From assembly GCF_900230195.1 (NCBI RefSeq), contig NZ_OCNE01000009.1, positions 170,484 through 234,483 of the forward strand: a stretch of DNA of 64,000 nt, given 5' to 3'. Made by a program: the position numbers and the translations under genes. Shown piece by piece: positions 49,151 through 58,879 of this stretch. The stretch comes from Streptomyces zhaozhouensis. GTDB taxonomy: Bacteria; Actinomycetota; Actinomycetes; Streptomycetales; Streptomycetaceae. The stretch's first letter is position 1; each line of letters starts with the position of its first letter. The notes beneath the pieces are model-generated. The model saw only the letters and a program-made list of their open reading frames with translations. It searched no databases and was not told the origin of the DNA.

Positions 49151-50131
49151 TCAGTACGCCAGGGCGCGGTCGACGCCGTCCAGCAGCCGGTCGAGCCCCG
49201 GGAGGTACTCCTCCTCCAGCCGCGCGGGCGGGTACGGCGCGTGGAACCCGCCGACCCGCAGCACCGGGGCCTCCAGATGGTAGAAGCAGCGCTCGGTGAT
49301 CCGCGCGGCCACCTCGGCGCCGACGCCCTGGAAGACCGGGGCCTCGTGCGTGACCACCAGCCGTCCGGTGCGCTCGACGGAACGCTGGACGGTGTCGAAG
49401 TCGATCGGGGAGAGCGACCTGAGGTCGACCACCTCCAGCGACCTGCCCTCCTCCTCGGCGGCCTTGGCCGCCTGGAGCGCGGTGCGGACCGTCGGGCCGT
49501 AGGCGGCGACGGTCAGGTCGGTGCCGGCGCGGGCGACCCGGGCGCTGTGCAGCCCGTCGGGGATGCCCTCCGCGTCGACCTCGCCCTTCTCCCAGTAGCG
49601 GCCCTTGGGTTCGAGGAAGATCACCGGGTCGTCGCACTCGATGGCCTGGCGCAGCATCCAGTACCCGTCGGACGGGGTGGAGGGCGTGACGACCTTGAGG
49701 CCGGCGACATGGGTGAACAGCGCCTCGGGCGACTCGCTGTGGTGCTCGACGGCGCCGATGCCGCCGCCGTAGGGGATGCGGATGACGACCGGCAGCTTGA
49801 CCTTGCCGAGCGCCCTCGCGTGCATCTTGGCCAGCTGGGTCACGATCTGGTCGTAGGCGGGGAAGACGAAGCCGTCGAACTGGATCTCGACGACCGGCCG
49901 GTAGCCGCGCAGGGCCAGGCCGATGGCCGAGCCGACGATGCCGGACTCGGCGAGCGGGGTGTCGATGACCCGCTCCTCGCCGAAGTCCTTCTGGAGCCCG
50001 TCGGTGATCCGGAAGACGCCGCCGAGCTTGCCGACGTCCTCCCCCATCACCAGCGTCTTGGGGTCGGACTCCAGGGAGGCGCGCAGCGCGGAGTTGATCG
50101 CCTTGGAGAACGCCATCTTCTCGACGGTCAT
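49151..50131 (-). CDS. bkdB: 2-oxoacid dehydrogenase E1 component, beta subunit
   Basis: A 326-residue transketolase-like E1beta subunit. The N-terminal pyrimidine-binding domain has KMAFSKAINSALRASLE, LGGVFRITDGLQKDFGEERVIDTPLAE with the catalytic Glu nearby, and the C-terminal transketolase domain contains RLVVTHEAPVFQGVGAEVAARI. With E1alpha it decarboxylates branched-chain (or pyruvate) 2-oxoacids on thiamine diphosphate and passes the acyl group to E2. In streptomycetes this supplies starter units for branched fatty acids and polyketides. The E1alpha stop lies one base upstream (TGACATG), so the pair is tightly coupled. Confidence 0.94.
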   Translation of the reverse strand: MTVEKMAFSKAINSALRASLESDPKTLVMGEDVGKLGGVFRITDGLQKDFGEERVIDTPLAESGIVGSAIGLALRGYRPVVEIQFDGFVFPAYDQIVTQLAKMHARALGKVKLPVVIRIPYGGGIGAVEHHSESPEALFTHVAGLKVVTPSTPSDGYWMLRQAIECDDPVIFLEPKGRYWEKGEVDAEGIPDGLHSARVARAGTDLTVAAYGPTVRTALQAAKAAEEEGRSLEVVDLRSLSPIDFDTVQRSVERTGRLVVTHEAPVFQGVGAEVAARITERCFYHLEAPVLRVGGFHAPYPPARLEEEYLPGLDRLLDGVDRALAY

Positions 50132-50132
50132 G

Positions 50133-51524
50133 TCAGTTCCCCTCGTGGTCGGCGAAGGAGGCGAGGTAGCCGGCGAACTCGGCCCGCTCCTCGTCCACCA
50201 GGGTGTGCCCGTCGGCGTAGATGTGGTCGAACATCGCCATCGGCTCCGGGTCGGGCATGGTGCGGATGGACTCCCGCACCCGGCGGGCCAACGTGTCGCT
50301 CTCGGCCTCCAGCGCGGAGTGGAACGCCTCGTCGGCGGCGCCCTCGCGGTCCAGGTGGCGGCGCAGCCGCAGGATCGGGTCCCTGGCCTCCCAGGACTCC
50401 AGCTCCTCCTGGCGGCGGTAGCGGGTCGGGTCGTCCGAGGTGGTGTGCGCGCCCATCCGGTAGGTGAACGCCTCGATCAGCACGGGCCCCTGGCCGCTGC
50501 GCGTCTGTTCGGCGGCGGCGCGGGTGGCGGCGAGCACGGCCAGCACGTCGTTGCCGTCGACCCGCAGCCCGGGGAAGCCGTAGCCCTGGGCGCGCTGGTA
50601 GAGCGGCACCCTGGTCTGGCGTTCCGTGGGTTCGGAGATGGCCCACTGGTTGTTCTGGCAGAAGAAGACGACGGGTGCCTGGTAGACGGCGGCGAAGGTG
50701 AACGCCTCCGCCACGTCGCCCTGGCTGGATGCGCCGTCGCCGAAGTACGCCATCACGGCCGCGTCGCCGCCGTCCTTGGCGACGCCCATGGCGTAGCCGG
50801 CGGCGTGCAGGGTCTGCGAGCCGATGACGATGGTGTACAGGTGGAAGTTGTTGCTGTTCGGGTCCCAGCCGCCGTGGTTGACGCCGCGGAACATGCCGAG
50901 CAGCTGCGTCGGGTCGACGCCCCGGCACCAGGCGACGCCGTGCTCGCGGTAGGTGGGGAAGACGTAGTCGTCGGCGCGCAGCGCGCGGCCGGAACCGATC
51001 TGGGCGGCCTCCTGGCCCAACATGGAGGGCCACAGGCCGAGTTCGCCCTGGCGCTGGAGCGCGGTCGCCTCCGCGTCGAAGCGGCGGCTGAGCACCATGT
51101 CGCGGTAGAGGCCGCGGAGTTCCTCGTGGCTGATGGTCAGCGGGTAGTCGGGGTGCTCGACACGTTCACCCTCGGGGGTGAGCAGTTGCACCATCTCGGG
51201 GCCCTCGGCGGGCGCCGTCCGCGCGGCGGTCCCCCTCGGCGCGGCCTTCTTCGGGCTCGCCTTGCTCGCCGAGGTCTTCTTCGCCGCGCTCTTCTTGGCC
51301 GCGGTCTTCCCGGCGGTCGCCTTCTTCGCGGTCGCCTTCCTGGCCGGTGGCTTCCCGGTCGCGCTCTTCGTCGCCGTCGGTCCGGGCTTCCCCGACGTGG
51401 ACTTACCGGCCGTGGGCTTCCCCTCGGCCGTGCGGCCCCGGGTCCGTCCCGCGGACGGGCGGTCGGTGGACTCCTGCGTGGTGGTGCTGCGCGCGGTGTC
51501 GCGCGATGTGCTCTCCACGGTCAC
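50133..51524 (-). CDS. bkdA: 2-oxoacid dehydrogenase E1 component, alpha subunit with Lys/Ala-rich N-terminal extension
   Basis: A 463-residue E1alpha. The catalytic part (about 110-463) has the ThDP-binding GDGASSQGDVAEAFTF and QNNQWAIS signatures, plus TYRMGAHTTSDDPTRYR. The first 100 residues are disordered and made of KSTSGKPGPTATK-, KATAKKATAGK- and KKSAAKKTSASKAS-type repeats like a histone H1 tail. The sequence is closest to the E1alpha type of the streptomycete operon I know as bkdA2; annotation as pyruvate dehydrogenase E1alpha is also used. The start is GTG 51524, with GGAGGAA upstream. It is divergent from a response regulator; a palindrome at 51727-51746 may control it. Confidence 0.9.
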   Translation of the reverse strand: MTVESTSRDTARSTTTQESTDRPSAGRTRGRTAEGKPTAGKSTSGKPGPTATKSATGKPPARKATAKKATAGKTAAKKSAAKKTSASKASPKKAAPRGTAARTAPAEGPEMVQLLTPEGERVEHPDYPLTISHEELRGLYRDMVLSRRFDAEATALQRQGELGLWPSMLGQEAAQIGSGRALRADDYVFPTYREHGVAWCRGVDPTQLLGMFRGVNHGGWDPNSNNFHLYTIVIGSQTLHAAGYAMGVAKDGGDAAVMAYFGDGASSQGDVAEAFTFAAVYQAPVVFFCQNNQWAISEPTERQTRVPLYQRAQGYGFPGLRVDGNDVLAVLAATRAAAEQTRSGQGPVLIEAFTYRMGAHTTSDDPTRYRRQEELESWEARDPILRLRRHLDREGAADEAFHSALEAESDTLARRVRESIRTMPDPEPMAMFDHIYADGHTLVDEERAEFAGYLASFADHEGN

Positions 51525-51867
51525 TCGTGTTCCTCCGTCGGTCCGGCCCCCGGGGTCCGCCGGGCGACCAGTGCGGTTCGCCCGATCCGTACGGCGCACG
51601 GGGTGGGTGCGGCGGACGGAAACCGAGCGATTCCCTTGTTCCCGCTTCCCCGCCCGTTCTTCCGCCTCATGAGAGCACGGTATCCAGCCGGTCCACAAGC
51701 CGCGAAAGCAGCCCTGACCTGCGCATTTACCTGGATTTCCAAGTAACGTCACATCCGGGTCGAACGCGCTGGTCGAAGCCCTGCGGGGCAGCGGGTAACT
51801 CGCACGTTAACCCGCGCCTCGCCCTCGCGGGAAGGCGTGGGCGCCGCTCCTATGGAAAACTGACAAG
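51525..51867. other. Divergent regulatory region between bkdA and the response regulator
   Basis: This gap of 343 bases has no gene. It holds the imperfect palindrome TTACCTGGATTTCCAAGTAA at 51727-51746 (16 of 20 positions symmetric) and A+T-richer sequence around it, the probable promoter zone of the bkd-type operon. Near 51852 is TATGGAAAAC, a possible -10 region for the response regulator. The frame from bkdA remains open across much of it but is not coding-like. Confidence 0.55.
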
Positions 51868-52536
51868 GTGCCTGAAAACGGAGAAAACGGTGCGATCACC
51901 GTGTTTCTGGTGGACGACCACGAGGTCGTGCGACGCGGGGTCCACGAGCTGCTGGCGATGGAGCCCGACATCGAGGTCGTCGGCGAGGCCGGCACGGCCG
52001 CGGAGGCCCTGGACCGCATCCCGGCCGCGCGCCCCCGGGTGGCACTGCTCGACGTACGGCTGCCGGACGGCAGCGGGGTCGAGGTCTGCCGGGACATCCG
52101 TTCCCGTGACGAGTCGGTGCGCTGCCTGATGCTCACCTCCTACGCGGACGACGAGGCGCTCTTCGACGCGATCATGGCCGGCGCCTCCGGCTATGTGCTC
52201 AAGGCGATCCGGGGCAGCGAGCTGCTCTCCGCCGTGCGGGACGTCGCGGCCGGCAAGTCGCTGCTCGACCCGGACGCCACCCAGCGGGTGCTGCAACGAC
52301 TGCGCGGCGACGAGAAGAGCGACGACGACCGGCTGGCACAACTGACCGACCAGGAACGACGGATTCTGTCCCTGATCGGCGACGGACTGACCAACCGGGC
52401 GATCGGCCAGGAGCTGCACCTGGCCGAGAAGACCATCAAGAACTACGTCTCGGCGCTGCTCTCCAAGCTGGGGATGGAGCGGCGCTCCCAGGCCGCGGCC
52501 TACGTGGCCAGGCTCCAGGAGCAGAAGCGACGCTGA
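51868..52536 (+). CDS. NarL/FixJ-type response regulator
   Basis: A 222-residue response regulator. The receiver domain (10-125) has [13 protein letters not shown], the phosphoacceptor Asp in [11 protein letters not shown], the switch Thr/Ser in [11 protein letters not shown], and Lys in GYVLKAIRG. The LuxR-type HTH (about 155-215) is [23 protein letters not shown] then [21 protein letters not shown]. Closest in style to DevR/OraR-like redox or hypoxia regulators. No sensor kinase gene is adjacent, so it is an orphan in this window. The GTG at 51868 has no clear Shine-Dalgarno, suggesting a short or leaderless 5' end. Confidence 0.92.
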   Translation: MPENGENGAITVFLVDDHEVVRRGVHELLAMEPDIEVVGEAGTAAEALDRIPAARPRVALLDVRLPDGSGVEVCRDIRSRDESVRCLMLTSYADDEALFDAIMAGASGYVLKAIRGSELLSAVRDVAAGKSLLDPDATQRVLQRLRGDEKSDDDRLAQLTDQERRILSLIGDGLTNRAIGQELHLAEKTIKNYVSALLSKLGMERRSQAAAYVARLQEQKRR

Positions 52537-52553
52537 CGGCCGGCGCCTGCTCC

Positions 52554-53018
52554 CTACTCGGAGCCGCCGGCGCGCGGGCGGGGCAGCCAGGGGCGGGCGG
52601 GGGCGGACGCCTCCGGCTCGTGCACCGAGGCGTAGCGTGGCGCGAGCCGCAGATAGGTGGCCTCCGGATGGCGCGCGTAGCGCGGCGGGGGCGGGAACGC
52701 CTCGCGCACACGCTGGTCGGGGTGGGCGACGGTGGCGACACCCACCACCTGCGCCTGCCACGCCGCCGGCGCGCCCGGCCGCTGCCCGTCGTCGTTCGCC
52801 TCGTAGGCCAGCACGGTGCCGTCCCACGGGTGCACGACATCACCCGCGTGGGTCACCCGCAGCAGCAGCGTCCCGCCCGTCACCAGATGACTCGCCGGCA
52901 GCACCACCGGCATCGCCCGCCGCGTCGCGGCGGCCCGGCCGTGCGGCACGCGGGGCAGCAGCCGCAGCGCCCTGGTCAGCTCCTGACGTGGGGTGTCCTG
53001 GTCCGGCATGGGAAACAT
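52554..53018 (-). CDS. Pyridoxamine-5'-phosphate-oxidase-like flavin-fold protein
   Basis: A 154-residue protein of the split-barrel flavin-binding type. ALRLLPRVPHGRAAATRRAMP and GGTLLLRVTHAGDVVHPWDGTVLAYEAN resemble the first strands of streptomycete PNPOx-like proteins, as do WQAQVVGVATV and TYLRLAPRYASVHE. Key phosphate ligands are not clear, so flavin or F420 binding is only likely. The C-terminus is Pro/Arg-rich. ATG 53018 was chosen as the start (alternative 53009). It converges on the response regulator with a 17-base gap. Confidence 0.65.
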   Translation of the reverse strand: MFPMPDQDTPRQELTRALRLLPRVPHGRAAATRRAMPVVLPASHLVTGGTLLLRVTHAGDVVHPWDGTVLAYEANDDGQRPGAPAAWQAQVVGVATVAHPDQRVREAFPPPPRYARHPEATYLRLAPRYASVHEPEASAPARPWLPRPRAGGSE

Positions 53019-53143
53019 GGCTTCCACCCTGCCCGCCCGAGCCACCCGCCACACGGGCGGGAGGTCCCACGTCCCCGAGTCCTTGGTCCCGGACGGCCCG
53101 GCCGGCGAGCGGCACGGTGGCCGTCCGCGCACCGCGAGAGGCT

Positions 53144-54193
53144 TCAGCCCCCGCTGAACGCCCCCCGCACCGCGGCCGCGTGGCGGGTCCACCAGACGAC
53201 CAGGGCCGACGCCGCGGGAAACTGCGGGTCGGCGCGCCGGTCCCCCCGTTCGTAGTGCCAGCGCAGCATCCAGAAGTCGTTGAGCCGCTCCCACCACACC
53301 CGGTGAACGGCGGCGGCCAGCTCGTCGGGGGAGGCGCCGGACGCGGCGCGATACGCGGCGGCGTAGGCCCGGATCTTCCCCAGGGCCAGACCGCCGTCCG
53401 GGCGAAGGTAGAAGATGCACGCGGCGCGGACCGCCTCCTCCGCGCGCGGCTGCACCCCCAGCCGGTCCCAGTCGACGATGGCGACCGGCTCCACGGGCCC
53501 CTCTATCCGGTACAGCAGGTTCAACGGATGGAAGTCGCCGTGCACCCACCCCTCCGTCGGCACCTCGGCCGGCCCGGGACGCAGATGGGCGTGGGTGCGC
53601 AGCAGGGCCCTGCGTTCCAGCAGCCGGTGCTCGGCCAGCTCGTCGAAGCCGGTGCGGCGCGGCCGCGCCCTGATGTGGGCCAGCAGCTGGTCGATCACGG
53701 CGTGGGTCTCGACGGGGGTGGCGGCGGCGCGGGCCTCGGGCCCCGGGCTGGGGGAACGCCCTATCACCTGCTCCAGGGCCCGGTGGACCCGGCCGAGCAG
53801 CGCGCCGAGCCGGTGGCTCTCGTCCGTGCTCAGCTGCGCACCGTCCCGGTGCTGGCCCTCGACCCAGGGGTGCAGCGCGTAGCAGCGGCCCGCGTGCACG
53901 GCCACGGTCCGCCCCAGCCGGTCCGCCAGCGGCGGGGCGACAGGCAGGCCGAGTTCGGCCAGGGCCGCGGTCGCCCGGTGCTGCCGGACCAGCGGGGCTA
54001 TCGCCCCGGGATCACCGTCCAGGTGGTGCTTGAGGAAGTAGCGGCCCCTGGTGGTGGCCAGCCGGTAGCCGTGGTTGAGCAGCCCCTCGGTGAGCGGCTC
54101 GCAGCTGAGCGGCTCGCCGGCACCGTACTCGCCCAGCAGCTCGCTGAGGGTGGCGCGGGGAAGGGTGGGCCTTAACGGACTGGTGGGCTTCAC
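53144..54193 (-). CDS. APH-family phosphotransferase with TTA codon
   Basis: A 349-residue small-molecule kinase of the APH fold. The catalytic loop is WVHGDFHPLNLLY, with Asp in HGD and Asn for metal. The DFG-like region is AIVDWDRLGVQP. The N-lobe includes HGYRLATTRGRYFLKHHL with the ATP lysine. The substrate is unknown; the class also includes homoserine and choline kinases. The start is GTG 54193, one base after the stop of the Ser/Thr kinase gene, so it is the second gene of an operon with that kinase. Codon 7 is TTA (54173-54175), making it a candidate bldA-dependent gene. Confidence 0.85.
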   Translation of the reverse strand: MKPTSPLRPTLPRATLSELLGEYGAGEPLSCEPLTEGLLNHGYRLATTRGRYFLKHHLDGDPGAIAPLVRQHRATAALAELGLPVAPPLADRLGRTVAVHAGRCYALHPWVEGQHRDGAQLSTDESHRLGALLGRVHRALEQVIGRSPSPGPEARAAATPVETHAVIDQLLAHIRARPRRTGFDELAEHRLLERRALLRTHAHLRPGPAEVPTEGWVHGDFHPLNLLYRIEGPVEPVAIVDWDRLGVQPRAEEAVRAACIFYLRPDGGLALGKIRAYAAAYRAASGASPDELAAAVHRVWWERLNDFWMLRWHYERGDRRADPQFPAASALVVWWTRHAAAVRGAFSGG

Positions 54194-54194
54194 G

Positions 54195-55838
<1,644 letters not shown>

Positions 55839-56070
55839 CAGTCCTCGCCGTAGTTAGCTGGATCGCTCGGCCATCAAACCCGGTCCGGGGTCGCGCTGAC
55901 AAGTTGAGCCCGTCGCCGCCGGTCACGGAACGGACAACGTCCTTGACGTCCCCTGGCCCTGGGGCAGACTGGGGACGTAGAACAGGTAGTTCGTATGATG
56001 CGCGGTGTGGCACGCCCAGCGACGGGGTGGTGCAGTTCAACAACGACACCGCCCTAGGGGGATCAGTCGG

Positions 56071-57735
56071 ATGAGTGACCACGCGCAGCCGCCTGCCGAC
56101 TACCCGGGTGGCCGCTCGGTCGGCGGTGGGCGGTACCAGCTGCGGAGCCAGTTGGGGACGGGCGGCATGGCCTCCGTCCACCTCGCGCACGACACCGTGC
56201 TCGACCGGCAGGTCGCCATCAAGACCATGCACAGCGAGCTGGGCCGCGAGGACGCGTTCCGGGAGCGGTTCAAGCGCGAGGCCCAGTCCGTCGCCAAGCT
56301 CGCGCACACCAACATCGTCTCGGTCTTCGACACCGGCGAGGACATGGTGGACGGCGCCCAGGTGCCGTACATCGTCATGGAGTACGTCCAGGGTGTGCCG
56401 CTGCGCGACGCCCTGGAGGAGGACATCGCCCGCTACGGCGCGATGCCGGCCGACAAGGCGCTCCGGATCACCGCGGACGTGCTGGCCGCCCTCGACATCA
56501 GCCACGAGATGGCGCTGGTGCACCGCGACATCAAGCCGGGGAACGTGATGATCACCCGGCGCGGGGTGGTCAAGGTCATGGACTTCGGCATCGCGCGGGC
56601 GATGCAGTCCGGGGTCACCGCGATGACGCAGACCGGCATGGTCGTCGGCACCCCGCAGTACCTCTCCCCCGAGCAGGCGCTCGGCCGGGGCGTCGACGCG
56701 CGCTCGGACCTCTACTCGGTGGGTGTGATGCTCTTCGAGCTCCTCACCGGCCGGCTGCCGTTCGACGCGGACTCGCCGCTGGCGATCGCCTACGCGCACG
56801 TCCAGGAGGAGCCGCCGGCGCCCTCCTCCATCAACGCCTCGGTGCCGCCCGCGCTGGACGCCATCGTGGCGCAGGCGCTGCGGAAGAACCCCAACGAGCG
56901 GTTCCCCTCGGCGGAGAACTTCCGGAACGCCTGTCTGACGGTGGCCAGTTCGCTGACGCAGGCCACCCCGCAGATCGACCCGAACGCGGCGGCCGCCTCC
57001 AACAGCGGCGCGGCGGTCTCCCAGGCGGTCTTCCCGCAGTTCGGAGCGCCGACGCCGCCGCCGTCCACCCCCGCCTCCCCGTACGCGCCCAGCGCGGCGG
57101 GCGGCGGCTACGGCTATCCGCCGCACCAGGCCCCCGGCACGGCCGGCCACGGCGGCCCGCCGCACCCCCCGCACTACCCCAACGCCACCTCGCCCGGTGG
57201 GCCTGCGAACGGCGGCGGCTCCGGCAAGGGCACCCCGTGGATGGTGGTGGTCGCCGCGGTGGCCGCCATCGCGCTGATCGCCACGGTGGCGATCGTCGTC
57301 GTCACCAACGGCGGGGACGACGACAAGGAGCCCGAGGCCGGCCCCAGCGGCGACAACAGCACCGAGGTCGCGGCCCCCGGCGGCAACGACGGGGAGTCCG
57401 AGGAGGAGCCCGAGCGCCGCTACAAGGAGGGCGACTCGGAGAAGACCATCGACACCACCGAGTGCACCCACGCCAACGACTACTGGGACCAGGAGAACAA
57501 CGAGGGCGCCGTCGTGATGCCCGACTTCTACGACGTGCACATCGACTCGGTCAAGGAGTGCATCCGCGCCGCCGGTTGGTCCTACGAGGAGAGCCTCACC
57601 TACAAGGACGAGGTGCTCAAGGGCGACGGCATGGTGGTCGGCCAGAACCCCGAGGCGAACACCGCCTACGACCCCGAGGACGACGACTTCTACATCGAGT
57701 TGGTCGTCTCCACCGGGCTCGAACCCCTCAACTGA
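56071..57735 (+). CDS. Ser/Thr protein kinase with one PASTA-like domain
   Basis: A 554-residue PknB-like kinase. The kinase domain (about 20-285) has GTGGMASVHLA, VAIKTM, HRDIKPGNVM, DFGIARAM and a TGMVVGTPQYLSPEQAL activation segment. A Pro/Gly/Ala-rich linker precedes one transmembrane helix (about 390-410, MVVVAAVAAIALIATVAIVVV). The external region is acidic and ends in a single PASTA-like domain (about 485-550, VVMPDFYDVHIDSVKECIRAAGW to YIELVVSTGL), which may bind cell-wall fragments. TATGAT at 55994-55999 is a candidate -10 box for it. It is divergent from the other kinase gene and is followed by the parS palindrome. Confidence 0.93.
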   Translation: MSDHAQPPADYPGGRSVGGGRYQLRSQLGTGGMASVHLAHDTVLDRQVAIKTMHSELGREDAFRERFKREAQSVAKLAHTNIVSVFDTGEDMVDGAQVPYIVMEYVQGVPLRDALEEDIARYGAMPADKALRITADVLAALDISHEMALVHRDIKPGNVMITRRGVVKVMDFGIARAMQSGVTAMTQTGMVVGTPQYLSPEQALGRGVDARSDLYSVGVMLFELLTGRLPFDADSPLAIAYAHVQEEPPAPSSINASVPPALDAIVAQALRKNPNERFPSAENFRNACLTVASSLTQATPQIDPNAAAASNSGAAVSQAVFPQFGAPTPPPSTPASPYAPSAAGGGYGYPPHQAPGTAGHGGPPHPPHYPNATSPGGPANGGGSGKGTPWMVVVAAVAAIALIATVAIVVVTNGGDDDKEPEAGPSGDNSTEVAAPGGNDGESEEEPERRYKEGDSEKTIDTTECTHANDYWDQENNEGAVVMPDFYDVHIDSVKECIRAAGWSYEESLTYKDEVLKGDGMVVGQNPEANTAYDPEDDDFYIELVVSTGLEPLN

Positions 57736-57774
57736 CCCGGCTCCGGCCGGCGTTCCCCGGACACGGACCACGAG

Positions 57775-57818
57775 GCGGACGGGGCGGGCGTTTCACGTGA
57801 AACGCCCGCCCCGTCCGC
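57775..57818. terminator. 44-bp perfect palindrome between convergent genes, enclosing parS
   Basis: GCGGACGGGGCGGGC and its perfect complement surround the centre at 57796/57797 for 22 bases on each side. It lies between the kinase and MDMPI-family stops and should act as a bidirectional terminator; its core is the parS site. Confidence 0.8.
57790..57803. promoter_or_regulatory. parS: parS centromere-like site (GTTTCACGTGAAAC)
   Basis: The 14 bases are an exact match to the streptomycete parS consensus bound by ParB during chromosome segregation in sporulation. In known Streptomyces chromosomes these sites cluster around oriC. The site sits in the only intergenic gap here where it would not disturb a coding sequence. 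Confidence 0.92.
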
Positions 57819-57842
57819 TCCCCGTGCGGCGGAGAGTCCCGC

Positions 57843-58661
57843 TCACCATGGGGAGGCCAGTCCTGCCAGAATGCGGTCGGCCAGGTCGCGTTCGCCCTCG
57901 ACCTTGACCTTCTCGGCGGCTCGCCGGCCGCGCAGCCGCCCGGTGACCACCCGGGTGAAGGTCTCCCAGTCCAGCGTGAAGGTGGCGACCGGGCCCAGCG
58001 AAGGGCTGCTGTCCACCGAGCCGTTGCCCTGCTCGTCCACGCGCACCGTGCGCAGGAACTCGACCGGGCCGCTGACGTCGAAGACCACGGCGGACTTGAC
58101 CGGGGCCTGCTCGGCGACCACACCGGGCAGCCGCTGCAACAGCACGTCCCTGGCGACGAGGGCGGCGGGGGTGTCGAGAGTGACCGGCTGCTTCAACGCC
58201 CTCCGCAGATCCTGCTCGTGCACCCAGACGTCGGCGACGCGCAGTTGGAGGTACTGGCCGAGGGGGAGCTTGCCGTGGAGCGGGTGGGAGATCACGTCGG
58301 AGGCGTTGCGGCGCTCGTTCCGCAGATGGCGGGAGCGCCGGATGATGGTGTACTCCAGCTCGCTGGTCATCTCGGGGCCGGTGTGGTGGCGTCGCACGTC
58401 CACCTGCACCTCGTGGTACCTGCTGGTCTCGTCGGTGACGTGGTAGAGGTCGCGGGGCAGGCTGTGGATCGGCCGGGGGTCGCCCAGGGCCTCGCACTCG
58501 CCGCCGATGACATGGGAGACCGCGTCCCTGACCGACCAACCCACGCGTTCTGTCGGGCGGTTCCACTCCCCCTCGACCAGCGACGACACCAGCTCGGATA
58601 TCGACTCGATGGACTGGGTCCAGGCATCGACAGACGGTTGCAGGCTCGGATGCACGGTCAC
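57843..58661 (-). CDS. Maleylpyruvate isomerase (MDMPI)-type mycothiol-dependent family protein
   Basis: A 272-residue protein of the DinB-like/MDMPI superfamily. The N-terminal helical bundle contains WNRPTERVGWSVRDAVSHVIG, with the conserved His of the metal triad, and later RVADVWVHEQDLRRAL. The C-terminal beta domain (about 185-270, VVFDVSGPVEFLRTVRVDE) is typical of the actinobacterial subgroup. Mycothiol-dependent isomerase or transferase activity is possible, but the substrate is unknown. The start was placed at GTG 58661 (VTVHPSLQP), which matches how I recall homologues beginning and has GAGGGG upstream; a longer frame starts at 58703. Confidence 0.8.
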   Translation of the reverse strand: MTVHPSLQPSVDAWTQSIESISELVSSLVEGEWNRPTERVGWSVRDAVSHVIGGECEALGDPRPIHSLPRDLYHVTDETSRYHEVQVDVRRHHTGPEMTSELEYTIIRRSRHLRNERRNASDVISHPLHGKLPLGQYLQLRVADVWVHEQDLRRALKQPVTLDTPAALVARDVLLQRLPGVVAEQAPVKSAVVFDVSGPVEFLRTVRVDEQGNGSVDSSPSLGPVATFTLDWETFTRVVTGRLRGRRAAEKVKVEGERDLADRILAGLASPW

Positions 58662-58879
58662 GGGACCCCTCGTGGCGGTTTCGTCGCGGTTGGGTGTGTT
58701 CACACGGTACGCTGCGCCGGCATTGCCGGTGAATGCTTATCAGCAACGAATCCTAGGGCGAGTGAGGTGCCCTGAGCCACCGAGAGGACCCAGGCGGCGA
58801 CGCCGTGCAGTGCGCCGCCGCCCGCCCCCGTGGACTCCACCCTGCCCCCCGCTCTTCACCGAACGGCCACAGCTCGTCG

